Both the position numbers and the translations under genes were made by a program. From Ancylostoma caninum (Eukaryota; Nematoda; Chromadorea; Rhabditida; Ancylostomatidae), in NCBI GenBank assembly GCA_037903475.1, contig JBAJFG010000433.1:434001-498000 (forward strand): DNA of 64,000 nucleotides. Direction: 5' to 3'. Each line of letters begins with the position of its first letter. The first letter of the stretch is position 1. Shown piece after piece: positions 48,560 through 62,230 of the stretch. A model generated the notes under the pieces. That model saw nothing but the letters and a program-made list of their open reading frames with translations, did not search any database and was not told where the DNA came from.

Positions 48560-48600
48560 CACGTGCGCTCGAGCAGGTGCAACATTTTTTGCGGTGTTTC
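48559..48600 (-). promoter_or_regulatory. 5' UTR of the menorin-like gene with an overlapping short upstream ORF
   Basis: A perfect GAATTTTCAG acceptor ends at 48601, so the mature 5' end may be 48600 by splice-leader addition, leaving about 41 bases of leader. An upstream ATG at 48585-48583 opens an eight-codon frame whose TGA shares its A with the main ATG (TGATG at 48561-48557). This layout can couple termination to reinitiation. Confidence 0.5.
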
Positions 48601-51600
48601 CTGAAAATTCTGGATTTTCTACGGACATTCTTATTTGGATAAACGGCAACAACTCGACGACAAGGCAATAATTCGTAGGATTCAACGAGGACGGGAAGGG
48701 CTTCCCTTCACGTTTAGCTCAAACTAATACCAACCGAGTGAGGCTATTCGCATGCTTTAACGTCTCCGACGTCTTTCCCATGCTAATGTGGCAATCTCAA
48801 CTCCGCAAAGCAGTCATTCTCTCGCAGCGAACTCAATCAGTCCGAAACATTTATGGAGGAAAGGTTTGGAGAGTTTTCTGGAAGTTTCTTTGATGGTTGA
48901 GAGGTCATTCTAGAACTAGGACTGGAGTGGTTTAATGGAGGCAATTACACAGTAGAATAATGATTTCGAAGGTTTGAGAGGAATTTCAAAGTCTTCAAGG
49001 ACGGCATTAGTCCAGAAAGCAGTCGAGTGTGCTCACTATCAGCTCAGGATATGTTGAGGAATTGGATAAAATTGAACTCCTTTGAAATGAAGTTAAAAAA
49101 ACAGGAAGTGTAAAATGTTGTCCATGAATCCTTGACCATGAATATTTTTGACCTCATGACAAGACATAAAATCAGCACTTGTGTCTAATAAAATGGGAGC
49201 AAAGGGAACTTCAGTCACCCCTTCTTTGGACAGGTTAAAACAAGAATTGGGAAAAAATTGAACAAAAATGAAATGTCGACGTAAATTAAGAGGAAGGAAT
49301 TAGGAAAGAATTAGTAAACAATCCAGCAAGAATGAAAAATCAGAATTGTGGATGAATTGTGGATGCCCAGACAATCAGACTGCCACGTCATAAGTACTGG
49401 AATCTCCTGTGCGAACGAGAGCGGCAGTCTCTTCTTCTTTGAAATGCAGGAACCAACCTCAGGAAAAATCCTGAGATTTCAGGCACGAAGAAAGATTCCG
49501 TAAGAAACTGCATTTGGTTTTTCTGCCTCCTTATTGAACAACTGCAGGATGCGAAAGAATAAATGAATAAGTTTTTCCTGAATATCTGAAAAAATGGTGT
49601 AAAAAAAGCAGGACAATAGACGAAAAATTCAATAAAAGAAGGAGAAAGAGGTCTTTCTTCCTCCAAAGAGTCTGAGAAGATCTGTTGAATGGTACCACCT
49701 TGAGGAAGGGTATGGGGTAATCGGAAGCTAAAATTCCTTACCGTAACCAACAAAATTTGGAGATCTGGATTACGTTATGGACGAAACCGTCGCAAAAACC
49801 TAAATTCACACCTTTTTTGGGGAAATTTTCCGCGCTGGCCTCCCCACTAGAGTTTTGCAATACAAAATTTTCCTCGAATTCCCAATCTGTCGGTAACCCT
49901 TTTGTTTCGAATATTCGAATTTTTGAGTTTATGGAATCCATTTTCACCTAATGAAATAAAAGTTTGAGCTGTATTTGATTTGCAAGGACCACCTCTCTCA
50001 CCACTCCTTCATCTTCTAAAATGTGATGTAGAACGAAATTATATAGAGTTAGGTCAGAAGTCTCTGTAGGACGACCCCAAAAGGCCCCAAGGATCCTAAA
50101 GATATTCTTAAGGAGCTTAGGAAATTCAAGTGATGACTGTAGTCAAGGAATTATCGCTCTTGTCCAAGTACAATCCGCCATCCTCTTAAAATCTCCAGAC
50201 GTCAAGTGCTCGCCGGACCCTTTTTGCCCTCTTTAGAAGTGTTCTTTTGCATCGACGTAGTACCAACCACTTGTCACTTTGTTTGTTTTTAACTGGCGAC
50301 TGCTTGACCACTGCCATGGAAGGAAAAAGTGCCGCATATAGGTGGAAAAAGAGACTGATGACCCATTTTGATTAAGGTTGTTACAGTAGCCCGAGTGGTA
50401 TACTTGTTTTCTGAAATGAGATGTTTTCTTTATAGAATGACTATTCATTTTATGGGAGCAGTTTCTGTAGAGGGTGAAAAAGCCGGATTATGGGGAAGGT
50501 CACGGTAGTTTTGAGTGTTCAGGGGTTAGTTTAAACTACTATTTAGTGACCGGTGCCTTCTACAGCAAGAAGAGACAAATACTCTGAAAAATTCCAAAAA
50601 AAAAATTGAAAAAATGAGACCTTTCAAGTATGCGGTAGTTGAAATAGTTGTTAACGGTAATGTTAGGTTGCATTCCGTCTATTTTCAACATTTTTTTCAT
50701 TCATTTTATTCTGTTTTATCTTGTTCTATTCTTTATTTTGTTCTTTTCACTTTATTCTATTTTTTATTCCAATTTCAACAGGCAAGACTTCAAAGCGAAG
50801 TTGTTTCCAAATAAGGCCATTTTTACATGCTTTTACCTTAATTGAGCTTTCTCTAGGATGTCTTTGGATCGTGATATTTAGGCCTGTAAAAGGGGCGATA
50901 ATGAGAAGAAAAATACCCTGCGATATAAAATATAAAATAATGATAAAACAACAAAATATAATAAAATAACAGAATAATAAAATAGAAATATAGTAATACA
51001 ACAATAAATAATGCAGATAAAATATAAAATATATAAAATACCCCGCAAAATGGGCACGTTTCCGTCCTTTTCGTTAGCTCACAAGCAACAATAGTAAGAT
51101 ATCTATCGACAAACAGGTGTGGAACAAAAACGCTAGCTCATACACTCATAAATTCCAGCAAGCTCATCCGAGGCAGGGGGGGGGGAGGGGGAGGGCAGCT
51201 TCTTGTACCCGGACTTAGCAAATCACTTCAGCGCTAGTTCTAGAATGATTGATTTAGCATTGGTCTCCCAGTCAACAAATATGTAATCTACAGGCTTATT
51301 TGACAACAATTTATGGCTTTTGAGCATGTAAACAAGTAAACAAACAAACCTGCATAAGGAAGCATACATTCCATTTTTGATTGTGAACTAGTGGTAACCT
51401 ACAGGTTACCCGTGAGCTTCGAAAAAATCTACAATACTTAGAGTCGCACGCCTGTCCACCCGTTAGGACCGGTGAGAACAGGAAGTAGGAGGATTGGACG
51501 GGAACGGAGATAAATATCAATGAAATGTGTGGATGCGCAGACAATCAAAGTGCCACCTTGCAGGTGTTGTTGCTCGAGCGAACAGATCGCGAGCACAGGG

Positions 51601-53555
51601 GTCTCCTATATGACATCTCCGAAGAATAGCGAGTGAGGATTAGGCCGGATTTAGGGAGTTCAAGGAAGATTAAGTGTCACTTATCATATGCATGCTAATA
51701 TGAGAATATTATCTTCTGAAAGAAAAAGTGTAGAAGGCAAAGACATTTATCTACCTGACGCTATTCAGCGTCATGATCCGCGATGTTATAGAAACATGGT
51801 GTTTACATTGGAACACAAGAGGTGGTAAGTGCAACAATAAACAAAAGAGGCCACAAACAGACTAGAGCTAACTTGCTAAAAGATTTGGAGAAAAGAACGA
51901 CGTCACAAGAATGGCCGACTAGATGATTTCCTTACTTCAGTAATATTCGTTATGTCGATAACGATAGCGTTTCAAACTCGCTCAAATTTGATTATGCGAT
52001 TTCGAATGAGTCGAAAATTCGAATAATCGAGTGAGAAAGGGAGCTGGGTGAAAGACAAAGCAGAGATCCATTTTTTCGTGTCTTAACTCTTCTCTCTTGT
52101 TTGTTGGCTAACACTCACATTTCTTTATAAAAGGAACTTTTGTTTGATGGCTGCATGGGCCTTCTCTTCCTCGAATATTCGATCGTAACGGTTATTAAAC
52201 AATCAATCAAACTAACTAAATACTACTCGTTTTTAATCGGTCCTATCTGCAGTTTCAAGGTCTGCTCCTCCCTCGAGCATCACATCCCGAAGAAAATGAG
52301 CGAAAGTGTCGAAAAACCCAAGTTTTGGTGGGTCAAAGTGCACTAAAGCTGACGAAAAGTACGATGTTTTCACGTCTCACTCGGCTCTCCTGGGATTCGC
52401 CGACAATAAGCGCCGAAAAATCATAAATAACCGCAAAATGCGAGATAAACGTGAAAATTCGTCCCATGGTGACGCAACGCTGCCGTCGCTCGCACGGAGA
52501 CAGATTTATGACGAATGACGACGTCGCGACGTCGTCCCGGAGGGCGACGCGACGCGCTGCGAGGGAGGAGGTCATCAAAACACATCAACTATATGGACCA
52601 GAAGATGAACTCCCACATGGGAGTTTCCAGGTCAAAGCTAAAGGGGTGAAAGGTGGCGCAAAGGGTTCAAATTTGGGTAAGCACATGAAGAACTTAGGAC
52701 AGATCGATGTGCTGATTAATAAACGACGTGTGTTCGGGTGGGGTGAGTCATAAATCAGTAAGTGAAAGTATGTTGTACATACTTGCATATGTAGTAATAG
52801 AACAAGTTCTCTCATGGCCTTAGTGGCGAACAGAGAGGGATGGAGGGCAAAGGAGAGGGTGGCGAAGGCATTGGGAATGTCAAGAGGATAAATGGGCTGA
52901 GAGAGGAAAGAATGAAGGAGGGTAAAATGAGGTAGTAAGGATGGGAGACAACAAATGGATAGGCTTAAAGAATGTAGCAGTTCATTCATAGGTACGAACA
53001 GTGTATCCATGAGGAAAATCCAGGAAAGAGAGGACAACGAATGTCACAGGAAAGGTTAATTACTGCTATAACTGTCATGGCCATAAAAGGCTTGCAAGAT
53101 GGAGGCAGATAGAGACGAGATGGATAGACAGCCACGACGCTGACCAGGGTTATTTTCCTATCATTTGGGAATACGAAGCGCCAGATGCCATGAGATGAAG
53201 AAAGATACTTGGGTGAGAGCTGCTTGCAAAAACAGAGCAACAAAACCAACAGATAGCGAAGTACGCATGGCAGAAGATAGAAGATCTCTTACTAGAAAGC
53301 CAGCCCTTGTACGGAAATCGCGTGTCCAAGCGGATGGATGAGGAAAGGTCATGCAAGGCAGCTGAAAAAAAAGATTGTCGAAGAAATACTGGAAGGGAAA
53401 GAAAGTATTAATAAAATGGGGAAATAATATCAGAATGGTAAAATCATGTTTAAAATAATGGGACGGCAGTTCGCGCGTACAGAAAATTCGAAAAGCTTTA
53501 GGATGGTTTTGGGAAAAGAACTTGAAGAATGAGACCGAGAGTCTAGAAAATATTT

Positions 53556-53590
53556 CTTATGATGAGAAAAAAAGTTTTTCTCATCATAAG
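53556..53590. repeat. Perfect 16-bp hairpin
   Basis: CTTATGATGAGAAAAA at 53556-53571 is exactly mirrored at 53575-53590 with a 3-base loop. It is followed by a (TTTA)n run at about 53610-53638. Confidence 0.85.
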
Positions 53591-54756
53591 AACGTATTTG
53601 ACTGCATGTTTATTTATTTATTTACTTATTTATTTATTCTTATAGGAAAGTGACTCTGGTTAGCGTCGTGGCTGTCTATCCTACTTACTATGTAGCCATT
53701 ACAGGTTTACATACTACATACATACTTTACGGGAGTGTGCCACCAAATACGTACAGTGAAAACGTGAAAAAAGACGAGAGAAAACGGGAAATGAAAACAG
53801 TTAGAGCCACAATGGCAATTGAAACAAAAAAAAAGGTAAATTGCGACCATCCTGGCTTTCCAATAAATTCTATAAAGTCATTTTAAATTTAACATAAGTA
53901 CTCACTGTTGTCCTTAATTACAAAATTAAAAAAATACGCTGACTTGAACAAACACCGTTCATTTTTACAATACCCTACGAAATTCTTACCCATTTTTTTT
54001 TCTGAACATTTTAACGTTCATGTTGATCCGTCGGAAGGAGGTGCAGATCAGGGTTTTACTATGATTGTAAAACTCTAATAAATAGAGAGAAAACAAGGGT
54101 TTTCTTGAAAAAGGAGTTCCTAGCAACAAAACGTGATGCCACGTGGGAATTGGACGAATTTTAAAACTGAGTATATTCCCGTGAACTAAGCGTTCATACT
54201 TAGAAGTGGTTCTGTAAGTATTATCTGTTTCAAAAACCATAACAACTCTATGTACTGGTTGTTGATGTAGAATTGACGCTCAGCCTTAATATTTATGGGG
54301 TTGGACATGAATTACAGGAGCAGAACGTGCCTATTCCACCTTCACGTTGAGACAATTTCCAATAGCCATGATTTTTGGGACAACAGCGCATACGTATATG
54401 GAAATACAAAGCAAGAGGATGACATTTTCAGATACATACCTAGGTAGATCGAATATTTGCCTGCCGGTTAATTATTTATTTTTTTATCTGTGTCTATTTA
54501 GTATACTTGAGATGGCAGCAGGAAACAAGGTAGCAAAAAAGAATGGAAAGCCAGGAGTTTTACTTTTGATCGCGACTACTGCGATTATTTAAATAGGTGG
54601 TCCCGTTCTATAGCGGACGAAGAGGTTCTATAGCACTATTTCTTCATGAAAAAAAAAACTACAGTATTATCGTGTTACTGTGAACTAGAGTGTTATTTTT
54701 TTACTCCAAAAACCTGTAGAATTTAGTGATATAAAATTCATTACACTATTTACAGA

Positions 54757-55210
54757 AATACGGCCACATGATCTCAACATCTTCACCTAACAACACCCTC
54801 GTCATGTTCCTTGTAATAACGCGGGCGAGCACCGTGTACCGCGGCACCAGTAGATGGGCGAGAGGGCAAGGTCCCGCGGGTAATAAACTTATCAAGGACG
54901 TTGGCATTGTCGCAGTGAAATATATGACGAACGCGCTAACGACACCACACTGCCCCAGGAACACGCCCATGCTTCCACGTGTGGGCCAATTTCTTTGCCC
55001 GAAATTGGTGAATCCGGGTCAATTAGCCAATTAATAGCTGCAGTTGCATTGGATTGCGCCACATGGGTAAATTGCATGGCAATTATAACGAAGTCAGTAG
55101 TAGTTATGCGGCGGGTGACTAGGAGGTGAAGGAATTCGTGGATGCCTTGGATTTTCTTGACGCCTACGACGTGCGCACAGCGCCGTAGCGGAACACGTTC
55201 GCTCACCCAT
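54757..55210. other. GC-richer patch with coding-like frames on both strands, unresolved
   Basis: On the plus strand a TATTTACAG acceptor precedes a frame reading NNTLVMFLVITRASTVYRG. On the minus strand a frame reads CGVVSAFVIYFTATMPTSL and then HLLVPRYTVLARVITRNM. A second minus frame reads QGIHEFLHLLVTRRITTTDF. TAATTA-type sites (55019-55035, 55226-55233) lie in the same patch. I cannot decide between an exon and a regulatory block. Confidence 0.3.
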
Positions 55211-55725
55211 TATACATCGAGAAACTTAATTACGGTTTCTATGGCGTTTTCTCGAAGCACCCATGCACACCCACACAATACCCCGTGGGAACAACACACT
55301 TCCCCGGACAGTAGTAGTACTACAACGGATGTGAAAGGGCGACGTGTTTGACTTCCGCAGGAAGAGCTGCTGACATTCAGCTGCCCATCGGCCAGTTTAG
55401 GAGTCGTTTGCAAGAAAAAAATGCTGCACTTTTCCTTGGATTGTCTGGATATCGGCACCACTCAAGTGGAACAGCTTTTGCATAGGTAATTACATAGCGT
55501 GAGAAAATAATTTTTCACTACTACTTTCAGTAATCCTGTGAAGGAATACATAGTAACCATGTACCATTTCGAGTAGGACAAGTATCACAGGAAACGTGCA
55601 GCAACTGGGAAATTTTCACTGAAAAAATGTGAAGAAAAAAGAAAAATCACACTGCAATGGGATAAGATAGGGTTGAGAAAATTCGCCTAATAAATGTACA
55701 AAAACCAAGTGGGTGAAGAGTACAC

Positions 55726-55774
55726 AATGAATGAATGAATGAATGAATGAATGAATGAATGAATGAATGAATGA
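55726..55774. repeat. (ATGA)n microsatellite
   Basis: About twelve uninterrupted ATGA units. It is the same tetranucleotide as the ATTC runs at 7.2 and 8.8 kb, read on the other strand. Confidence 0.95.
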
Positions 55775-57659
55775 GTGGAGGGAGAACGAGTTCACGCTTC
55801 AGCCCTGAGACAGAGTAAAGGGCCTGGAAATGACAGGCCTATTCAGGTTGTGAGATCCTCAATTCCAGCGTAAGAAAGCAATAGTTTTAGCTAGCAATAG
55901 TTTTAATGCTATTTATGCAATTCAGACGTTATTAGCGACAACACACGTAATTCCTTGAAACCACTAATTCTAGGGTGATATTCATGTAGTTCCTGGAAAA
56001 GGTTATTAAAAGGCAACCAATTGCAATGAAACGCTAGCTTTTCCTTGGGCAAGGGTTCGGAACCTCAGCGCTGGCGGCTCAGGAAATTGCGCTGTCAGAC
56101 AAGTGCAGATATTTAATTGGAGCTTGAATAGGCTCGAAGGTTTTTGTGAGGTTTTCAGCCACTTGACACAAGTGCCGACTCCACAATTGCAGGAATAATT
56201 TGGTTGTCCGCGGGCAATCTCAGATTTACTCAGTTCGGGAGCAGAGGTCTGGAAGAAAATCCAAGAGATAAAAAGTGAGGTGACGCTAAGGATACTAGGA
56301 TTTCACCTTTGCGAACTTAGGATGAAAAGTTTGCGAGTGAGTTTTGATATTTTGCGGCTTTGATATCATCGTTTATTTCCTTCTCTATGTCGATGTGGAT
56401 TAGAGAGTCCTGGGAAAAGGATTTTCAGGATATTGCTATGGAGACTTCCATTCATGGGCATATAACAGAAAAAGATTCGTTTGAAACCCGAAGCTCAAAG
56501 GAAAATATCCATAGCTGGCTCTGGAAGGTATCGAGTTGCCATCTAGAAAAACCCGTCTGCGATAAAAATAAATAAAATAAGCAAAAATCCGAATTTTCCG
56601 GATCCAGTACGAGCAAAACTCGTACACACAAACGGCTGTAGACAGATCGCCAGCGCCCAGCAGTAGATGCAACCTGCTCGGATTAGCCCCGCCCCTGCGG
56701 CTCACTTGCCCCGCCCCTTTTTCGCGATCCGTGAACTGGTTATACTGGGGTATAATTACTACATAATAACGACAAAATCGTCGTCCCAATGGTTGTTGGT
56801 TTGAGATCACGACGATCTTTTCTAGAGATCGCGCTCATCTTTGTGGAGTAGCATCGCGATGCGATGCGTGCGATTCCCCGAGGGAGTGCGTGCGATTACA
56901 GTAGTTGTTCTTCTTTATGCGTTTATGAGCATATGTAATTGGGTTTCAGCAGCACTTGAATGGGGTCCATAAAGAAGAAAAGGCGGCCGGCACTTATCGC
57001 GATTGAAAGCGGCGCGAGTTAACGTCGTTTTGAAAGAGTAAAGTCGCAGAGCGGCTCGCGAAAGGCGAAAAAATCACCCACCACCACCAACACCACAGCA
57101 CACTAAGCAAGAATATTCAATGTGCATGCGGCTGGTGGCAGTTGGCCAAAACAACATTGCAGAAAGTTCGCAGCGTGATTTCAGATTCGCTATAGCTGGC
57201 AAATTTGTGCCAAGATGAGCCTGGGTCTGTTAGGGACGGGGCGCATATAATTGGAGGCGAAGAAGGCCTCAATGACACAGGGGATTAGGTCGAGAGCAAA
57301 CACATACGCATGGAATGAATATAAATGGTTGCGGCTTCCGTACTGGAAATGTGATACGCGAAAAACTATTAGCCGCTTTCTGGCACTATCCGAATCTGTT
57401 TTCTCGGAGGCTCAAATCCAAATTTTCACACAATCATAATAATTTACACAAAAAAGAGGACATACATAAATATCAAAAGTGTGAGTGAAAACACCGATAT
57501 TCGATCGCAGATGTTAGTGTGTAGAATATGGGAGCGGCGTTGAACACAAGGCACTATCACAACTCCATCAGCTGAAAAAAATCTGTGGCGAATTTCGTGG
57601 AAGTTTCCGTGAACGTCGCGACCCCACCCCCCTCCCCCCCCAGCAATGCCCACGGTGGT

Positions 57660-58269
57660 TCATAAATTATTGCACAACATTTGAGCAATCGTTTCTCTTC
57701 CAGATATCCATGCCTTACAGAGCTCTTTTCTCTGCTGGATAGAGGATTCAATGTATCCTTTGTCAAGAGCGAATTGTGCAAGTGGCATTCGCTTTCGACC
57801 ATTTAGTCTGGAAACACATTCTCGAAAACTGAGAGTTATTGTGACAACTTGACCGGCGTAATCCACCAAAATTTCCAAGGGAAGCCCCAATACTTGGATA
57901 ATTCTTGACACACTAGTATGTAGTGTTCTTTCCAGCGGTTTCTGCGATTTCCTATGAAAACGGACTATAACAAACATGGCAGGGGAACCATACAGTTAGT
58001 GATCGCCAATTTTCATATAACCTGCTTCCGAGATGAATTTTCATATTAAAAACAGGGCAACAGCCGGTATGTGAAACGCTATTGAAATTGAAATTGCTTG
58101 CTATTGAAAAGATTGCTAAACAATTCTATAAGTCGGCTAGGTTATAGTCCAGTAGTGACTCTCGAAATGTGGGGGTTAGTTTTCTCATCCACGCAACTTT
58201 TGGAACAACTTCGTCCTCTGGACTTACCAACACCGATCTTGCCTGGATTTTGTAGATCAATTCGTAATC
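57660..58269 (-). CDS. Possible two-exon gene end, unrecognised protein
   Basis: Exon 58228-58269 (acceptor TTTTTCTGATGAG, donor GTAAGT) joins in phase 1 to 57660-57964 (acceptor TTTGTTATAG), giving LRIDLQNPGKIGVVRFHRK and onward. The second exon reads LGLPLEILVDYAGQVVTI, then SRLNGRKRMPLAQFALDKGY, then an end at TGA. Codon choice and composition look like a genuine globular protein of at least 115 residues, but I recognise no family. A transposon or tudor-like origin was considered without support. No upstream exon was found. Confidence 0.35.
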
Positions 58270-61200
58270 CTCATCAGAAAAACGTAGCGATGGATATTAT
58301 CTTCCATTTAAAACAGTTACGAAAAGCTGTGTTTTCTTACTGTTCCACTCCTAAATAGCTATCTTAATCAGTGCATTTAGCGGAATCGAAAACCTGCGTT
58401 GAAAGTCTACGCCAAAATTTTCTCACTATCTCGTGCCTCAATCTTAGACTGGGTAATTGCAAACCACATACAACAGGTGATTGGCAGTGCTGAATGTCAC
58501 TTCTCAAACGGTTTGGAGAGTATAGACGAGTAGTGAATTCTCGGTTCGGTAACTATCACCACAGAGTAACCCATGAAGTATCACAACTACATACAAAACT
58601 ACCAACCTAATACTACCTAACCACAACTAACTAACCAAGTAACCTTTTTTCCAGGAAAAATGACAAGTACGTCGTTGGCCACTACTAACATTTTTCGTCT
58701 AAGGTGCGGCCGCCTCAATTCAGTGAATAACAGACTTTTTGTGACCAGCCCTCACAAGAAAAAGGAATGTCGTGAATACTTCAGAATGTACTGGGAGTAA
58801 AACAGGTAAGAAACCTAATCCAAGATTTAGATTGCCTCAACCATTGCATGCCAGGGTTGTTTTTAGCTTTAAATATTGTAGTTTTGCTTTCTTCTCCATA
58901 TCGACTCAGAGTCTTACTTGTAAAAGTCACTCTATCAACTACTAGTGAAAGGATATTTCACGGTCTTTGAAACCGCTTGCGAGTAACACGACGGAGAAGT
59001 AAAACAGAATGAATAGTAAGATCATTCATCCCATTTCCACCCAGAGAGAATTTCTGAGTACCATGGATGACTGCTGGTTGTTAAGAAGTCATGCCAAAGA
59101 CAAGCGCATCGCATAAGCAACTCTAAGAGTAAATTGTGTTGAGATCATTTCCATTGAAATTTTACCCAGAATTTATTTGAAGTCGGTGGCGGATTCGCGC
59201 GTCTTTCCAGCGAAGCCACCTTGAATCCCTTGGAAGTTTTTTCTAGGAGGGATAGCTTGGTGCAGTAGTCCAAATTCCATTTATGAATGAAGAGAAAAAC
59301 AGCCCGGAGAAAGTGAGTTTCTCTCCTCTAAAGTACAAATGGGAAGGGGAAAGAAAAAACTCAGTTTCGTAATAGGTGGCTTCAGCTAAGTGTGTTTTTT
59401 GGAGGTCTAGGATTTGCCAACGGGAAATGAGAGTGGGCTCAGTCTGATAGTGCTCAGCTTTACGACAATCAGTCAAACTATTTTCTTCAAAAGAGTTCTT
59501 CATTCAAATAATTTTTGGGTTATGTTACTGCGCCAAATGTTACTGCAAATGATCCAGCTGGTGAAGGGAAACTGAAATTGAATTGAAAAGGAAACTATGC
59601 CCAGGTATTATGCTTAGACAGTGGTTAAGACCACTGCAGAATAAAGAAAAAGCAGGCGAACGGGTAGTTGGCCGAACCAATAACCTTCAGAATCTTGCAC
59701 AAATTCCAGGAAAACGAGTGAAGAAAAAATCCTATGTGAGTGAGGAAAGATGTCAGTAGAAGAATAGGACAGCTATGCGGGAGCTTATAGAAGGAACGAG
59801 GCAAATAAACGTAGAAATGAGGAGAATGACATAGTAGAAGTCAAATAGTCATTCATGTTGCTGAGAAGTGCGCTTGAGAGATTAGGTGTGAGACAAGTTT
59901 CCGACCTTTCACTTGACTTTCGCTGCAAAGTTTTATTCGTTTATCTATTGATACACTCAAGGAGCGCAAACCAAATAAAGACGTGGAGTTACAACAATCA
60001 AAAATTAACCTTTACATGCAGTGGTCAATAAAAGGGGATAGATAGGGATGATGGGGAGATTTACCAGGAGAGAATAATTTTTAATATCAAGGATAGTTTG
60101 ATCTCCTACTTGAGGGGGAGGGGGGGGGGGTTAAATAAGAAGAAGCAATAAGCAGACATGAGAACATGATAGACATCTTTTGAGGCTTCCTTGGGAACCA
60201 CCGATGGAAGAGCCTTTGGCCCGGGGGCACCTAGGAGCTGCAGTTCCGGTCTAGTTGAAGCCCCAATACGGTTAGTGTAGAAATGTTGGATCTCTGAGTT
60301 GATATGTTTTCAGCTCCTTGACTTTCTATGCATTAGCCTTTTCATTAACATGAGTTCGATTAATTTGTTTTCTACTCTTCAACCACTATTCTTGGCAGCA
60401 CTCATACGAGACGATTACCGAATAGGGTGCCAGGTGAACAACTCATTTCTCACTTTATTCAAGCCGTCCTAGTGACCTAACCGGAACGTGGTGACATCTG
60501 GGAAGCAGAGAACAAATTGAATATTTCCCAATTTTTCTGAACTCTCAAGGAAAAGGCGGTACCTACAAGAAGAGGAATAAACAGCGGCAGGAAATGCAAC
60601 AGGAAAAATAGTTCTAGCTGAACAAAGAATATAAGGAGATATGGCGATATGTCGAGAAAAATATCTTTGTTAGGTGCATGTAGAACTTCACTGACTGATA
60701 ATTAAACATGTCACTCGATGGATTTGATGTGAAACTTGAACAGTCGTAATTCGAATGGATTGAATTCTGTGTTGAAAGAAGCGCCACCAAACATTGAGGT
60801 AACTCTAAGACATCTATGTACGTAGGTTACCAAGTTGTTCAGTCGAGAAGGATCGAATACTCGTGTTATTCAAGGAGTTCAATGTTGATCAAATCAAATC
60901 ATTCCCTACTGGAGATGACTACCGTTAACTTGTTCAAGTGCTGATGTCGAGTAGGGGTTACTAGTTGTTGAATACGTCAAATACAGATAGTAAACAATAA
61001 TTAGCACTCCCGAAAGCAGGAGTGGCAAGACGGGGGAGGAGGGCGGAGGAGGGGGATGAGAAAAAAGCATAAACTCTGCTACTTTAGGGACCAGGATCGA
61101 AGAATAAAATTATCAAAGAAATCAATTTAATTCCTATTAACTAGAAGTAAACGGCTAATAAATGAGTTCTCTTCTGAAACAGCAATAGAGAGCCCTTCTA

Positions 61201-61915
61201 AATAGAGGAGCTCTTCTGTCTGATACTAGTCTCCTTACGTGACTAACTATTTTACTTTCGCCCCTATAATAAACCGGTTTGTCAGCAACCCCCATTCAAA
61301 TTTGTGGTTCTTTATCGGGGAACAGTCAACAAATTAGCAACGATAACCTACCAAAAAATTTTCTCTTCCAATATTTGAGGAGCTGAAACCTACTTGTGGA
61401 ATTTAGCAATTCGCTCACCAAGGAAGTCGAAAACGTCACCCAGTTCCATGGGTGATTTGCACTTAGAACGTTGCACGCAGCTCTTCCATCGCAATTCCCC
61501 AAACAGAAATGGAGTTAGAGGTACTTGAAACTCGACTGGTTAGTTTTCTTCGGAGTGCTGATATCAAAAAGAATCACTTCTGAGGAGAAACGTCGTCGAA
61601 CCAGCTTCTAAGAATTGTCGAAGGGTGGGTTTTATTGAAGATCATAGCTGTTTCGTGTGGAAATGAGGCAAGACGACATGCTTTTTTGGAAGGATCATTG
61701 ATTGATGACAGATAATTTCCAAGTCAGAGAACGTAACTAAAGGTAGAACTTCGCAAATGGGGCTCTTTTCTCCTAATTCGTTCTACTGTGTTGTGAAAAT
61801 GGTGCTGTAAAGGAGCAAATTCTAATAGAAGGAGAGAAAAATGAGGGAAGAAAATTTGTCACCACCATCAACACGCCAAGAGAATGATGTAAATTTCATC
61901 CTGGTAATGGTTTCA
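58270..61915. other. Gene-free stretch
   Basis: I see no exon, RNA gene or named element. A poly-G run lies at 60114-60130. All frames are short and AT-rich. Confidence 0.5.
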
Positions 61916-61924
61916 TCCTGATAG

Positions 61925-62230
61925 CAGTGGCGGACGCAGCAGGGGAGGGGGGCACGCACCCCCCGAGGATGGGTCACGAAATTTTCAGAATTAATTTACA
62001 ATACAAATGAAAATTTTGCATTACTTTATTTGTAATTGTTTATTTTTATTGTTATTTTTAATATAATTTTTATTCATTATTTATGTTATTTTTAATATAA
62101 TTTTTATTCATTATTTATTATTATAATTAATATTTTTATAAATTTTGTTTTCCATCTGGGTCCCCAAAGCGGCTGAGACGCCACTTTTTCCCCCGCCCCC
62201 CCCTCCCGCCCACTTTCTGAGTCCGCCACT
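61925..62230. mobile_element. hAT-like MITE with 8-base target-site duplication
   Basis: The left end CAGTGGCGGAC and right end GTCCGCCACT are inverted repeats. TCCTGATA stands directly outside both ends (61916-61923 and 62231-62238), with a possible ninth base G. CAGTG-type ends with 8-base duplications define hAT elements. The interior has C- and G-rich stretches and a duplicated AT-rich block near 62050-62125 but no transposase frame. Confidence 0.88.

Larger units (their letters stand above)
48601..57659. other. Gene-poor 9 kb stretch
   Basis: No gene is named here. Frames at 49388-49947, 52451-52753 and 54746-55206 were read without recognising a domain. The sequence includes a G-rich run (51176-51196), AT-rich tracts (50.93-51.04 kb), CpG-rich patches (52.44-52.57 and 56.65-57.07 kb), and the hairpin and simple repeats listed below. 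Confidence 0.45.
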
